Positions 62,041 through 64,000 of a stretch of DNA of 64,000 nucleotides are shown one piece after another; the first letter of the stretch is position 1; every line of letters begins with the position of its first letter. The notes beneath the pieces are model-generated. The model was not told where the DNA came from. It saw nothing but the letters and a program-made list of their open reading frames with translations, and ran no database searches. The stretch is taken from NCBI GenBank assembly GCA_024138015.1, contig JAMXBB010000011.1, forward strand, positions 71,099,308 through 71,163,307. Direction: 5' to 3'. The position numbers were made by a program, and so were the translations under genes. The DNA is from Lumnitzera littorea (lineage: Eukaryota > Streptophyta > Magnoliopsida > Myrtales > Combretaceae).

Positions 62041-64000
62041 AGGAATAGCAGTTCTTGAAGGAATTAATTTTGAATACGCTACATGTACCTTATTTATTAA
62101 GATCTTATCTTAGCTTACTAGCTTACTAGACACTACGAGATGCTAATTGTATGGTTAAGGGTTGTATCCTAAGACTTCCACTTAAGGCATGTACATAACT
62201 GTAGAGGTCACCATACCGTTAGATTTGAAAAATTATTTTTCTAATTTTGGATAAAGGGTATTATTTTCCAAAGTATTAAATATATATATGTATATATATA
62301 TATATATATATATGTGCACTGGTATGCTTTCTAGATGTTAAAACCCAGTTGTGGTTTGTATTAGTTAATAATCTCCAACCCTGACTACAGAAGGCATAAT
62401 TTAGAGTAGCATGCCGTTCTTAAGCCATTGCATATATTTATTTGGCATACTGCTTTTCTCATACATTCATATTTTGATAATTTATTACTTGCTTAAAGGT
62501 ATGGTATACGGGATAGCTCACTAAGTGAAAGTTTACATACCCTTAGATTTCTATTGATGCAATAACATATTTTTACAGTTTTGGATCGCGATATGCCTAA
62601 GGTCAATACTAAAATTCTAGGAGGTCCAGTAGGAATGTTTGAGAGATTGAGCAGATCTAGATTTAGTATATGGACTCTCTTATTATTTATTTTAGAGACA
62701 TTTGTACTCTATTGATGCTAGTAGCTCTCAGGACTAGTATAAGATTAATACTTGCTTATGTTTTTGGAGATTGCACATCTTGTTGAATCTATTTATGAGA
62801 ATGATATTTTAATAAGTTTAATTATTAAATTATTACTATAATACCTTGTTCTAAACATACGCTCTCAACTATGATTAGAGATATGTTAGGTGGAAATTAA
62901 GGTTTCAAACCTTAAATTTTTATAAATAATTAATCAAATAAATTTTAAGAAAGATCATCAAGTTTATTTTTTTTAAAAAAGGACAAAATAAAACATTGAG
63001 GAAATTTCAAAATATAGAATTTAGTGTTCAAACATGATAGGAGGTCTCATGCCAAAGTCGAATCTCAAAAATATTAAATTTTGTTGCTTAACAAGTAACA
63101 GATATAAAGAAAAATGTCAGTATGTAAAAATGCACGGTAACAATAAGGAATTGATAAATTTAATGTGTTATTACGTCTTATAAATAATTCTAAGCTTACC
63201 AATAAATTTTCTCTAAAATATGATGTAAAAATAATTTTATCACATATACAGGTTATATACGTGCTATAAAGTCAATTAGACTAAAACTTAAATTTTGGCT
63301 ACCCTATGCGACATCCATAGCCATAGAACATTGATGAGGAAAACATGCATGATCAACTACTCTATCCCTTCATTTTCTTACCTCTCGATACATGTCAAAT
63401 TCTAACATATTGCCTTTGAAGCTTCAATATATTAAAGTCCTTATGTTTCCACTTAGGCCATGTAGGAGAGCACCTTTTGCTTACTCATCCTTCAATAAAA
63501 ACAACCTTAGACCCTCATTTTTTCTTTCATTTATTTCCCCATATACTTAACTAAAATTAGATTCAGATACATATCTAAACTCTACCTTAAACATACTTTT
63601 ACTCCACCATCACTCCATAACCACTAAGCCACAGTCTACTTAGTCGGAAAACACCATCAAAGTGGACCTCTCAAGCAAATACGTGAAACTTAGTTAAAAT
63701 TTCCAAATTTCAACCTAGCCTGACCTACTTATTTCAAGCCTCGATTTCTCTCTCTTCTAACCACCTCTCAACAAACTATTACCACTACTAGATAATAGGT
63801 GTGGAACAATTTCAATATTGGGCTGTTACACCACTTGTCATCCATCGAGCAGTAAGATAATCAAGTTAAAAGATCAAACTTTCTTATTGTTTTGTAATTC
63901 GTGACAGTTGGAAGGGTTGATTCTGATTTAATCTAAGTTTTGAATGTGTTCTAGGCAAGTTTTTAGATAAAATTTTGCATAATCTGAATATACGCATAGA
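62041..64000. other. Gene-free right end of the window
   Basis: No supported gene. A (TA)n-rich microsatellite lies at 62276-62313. On the minus strand, from 63830 leftward, the sequence begins TGTAACAGCCCAATATTG, which could be a Ty3-type LTR start. On the minus strand near 62782-62768 the words CAATCTCCAAAAACA also occur in the 18368 LTR (CAATCTCCAAAAACACC at about 18456). No target duplication was found. Confidence 0.4.

Noticed and set aside
1..64000. CRISPR array, prokaryotic operon, tRNA or rRNA gene
   Set aside because: No regularly spaced short direct repeats with unique spacers, no compact operon-like coding, and no cloverleaf or rRNA core sequence was recognised. The content is plant nuclear DNA.

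Overview
This is a piece of plant nuclear genome, almost certainly from a eudicot. It is AT-rich and intron-containing, with GT-AG introns, and dominated by LTR retrotransposons. It holds two recognisable protein-coding genes. It starts exactly on a HindIII site (AAGCTT), as a BAC insert might. I cannot name the species from the sequence alone.

Layout. About 1-0.85 kb is AT-rich retroelement debris. 0.85-4.5 kb is a decayed Ty1/copia element on the minus strand. 4.5-8.0 kb is a solo LTR of a long Ty3-type family. 10.4-18.0 kb is a full but dead Ty3/gypsy element on the plus strand, with a related LTR nested in its 3' LTR. 18.4-20.3 kb and 24.4-27.3 kb are two more solo LTRs. 30.4-41.8 kb is a gene island: a seven-exon kelch-repeat membrane protein gene (plus) and an eleven-exon SET-domain / Rubisco-LSMT-like gene (minus) converge on a 3.1-kb intergenic stretch that holds small repeats. 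44.15-54.6 kb is a second Ty3/gypsy element, on the minus strand, carrying a nested solo LTR in its integrase and about 3.3 kb of foreign DNA in its gag. 56.5-59.4 kb and 61.2-62.0 kb are two further solo LTRs. The remaining gaps hold AT-rich sequence, microsatellites, MITE-like elements and unassigned debris.

Reading the element ends directly gave TG...CA termini and 5-bp target-site duplications (TSDs) for seven insertions: ATTAT, TTTAG, CTTAC, CTTAG, ACTAC, GGCAT and CTTAT. CATTA/CACTA and GCCTT are imperfect or ambiguous cases. Most insertions are solo LTRs, so removal by LTR-LTR recombination has been active here. The two full-length gypsy elements and the 61.2-kb solo LTR belong to one broad lineage. 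Their LTRs begin with a stretch that continues the pol reading frame into a basic TRSRA-like tail, and the full-length elements have an initiator-Met-tRNA-type primer site 3 nt after the LTR. This resembles CRM-type chromoviruses, but that assignment is inference.

The two genes have no obvious shared pathway. The kelch protein looks like a signal-anchored endomembrane (probably Golgi) beta-propeller protein. The SET protein looks like a plastid-targeted member of the Rubisco-methyltransferase family in which the usual Asn-His motif of the SET core is absent. I found no prokaryote-like system, CRISPR array, tRNA or rRNA gene, and no convincing new biological system. The most informative content is the nested transposon history and the non-canonical SET protein.
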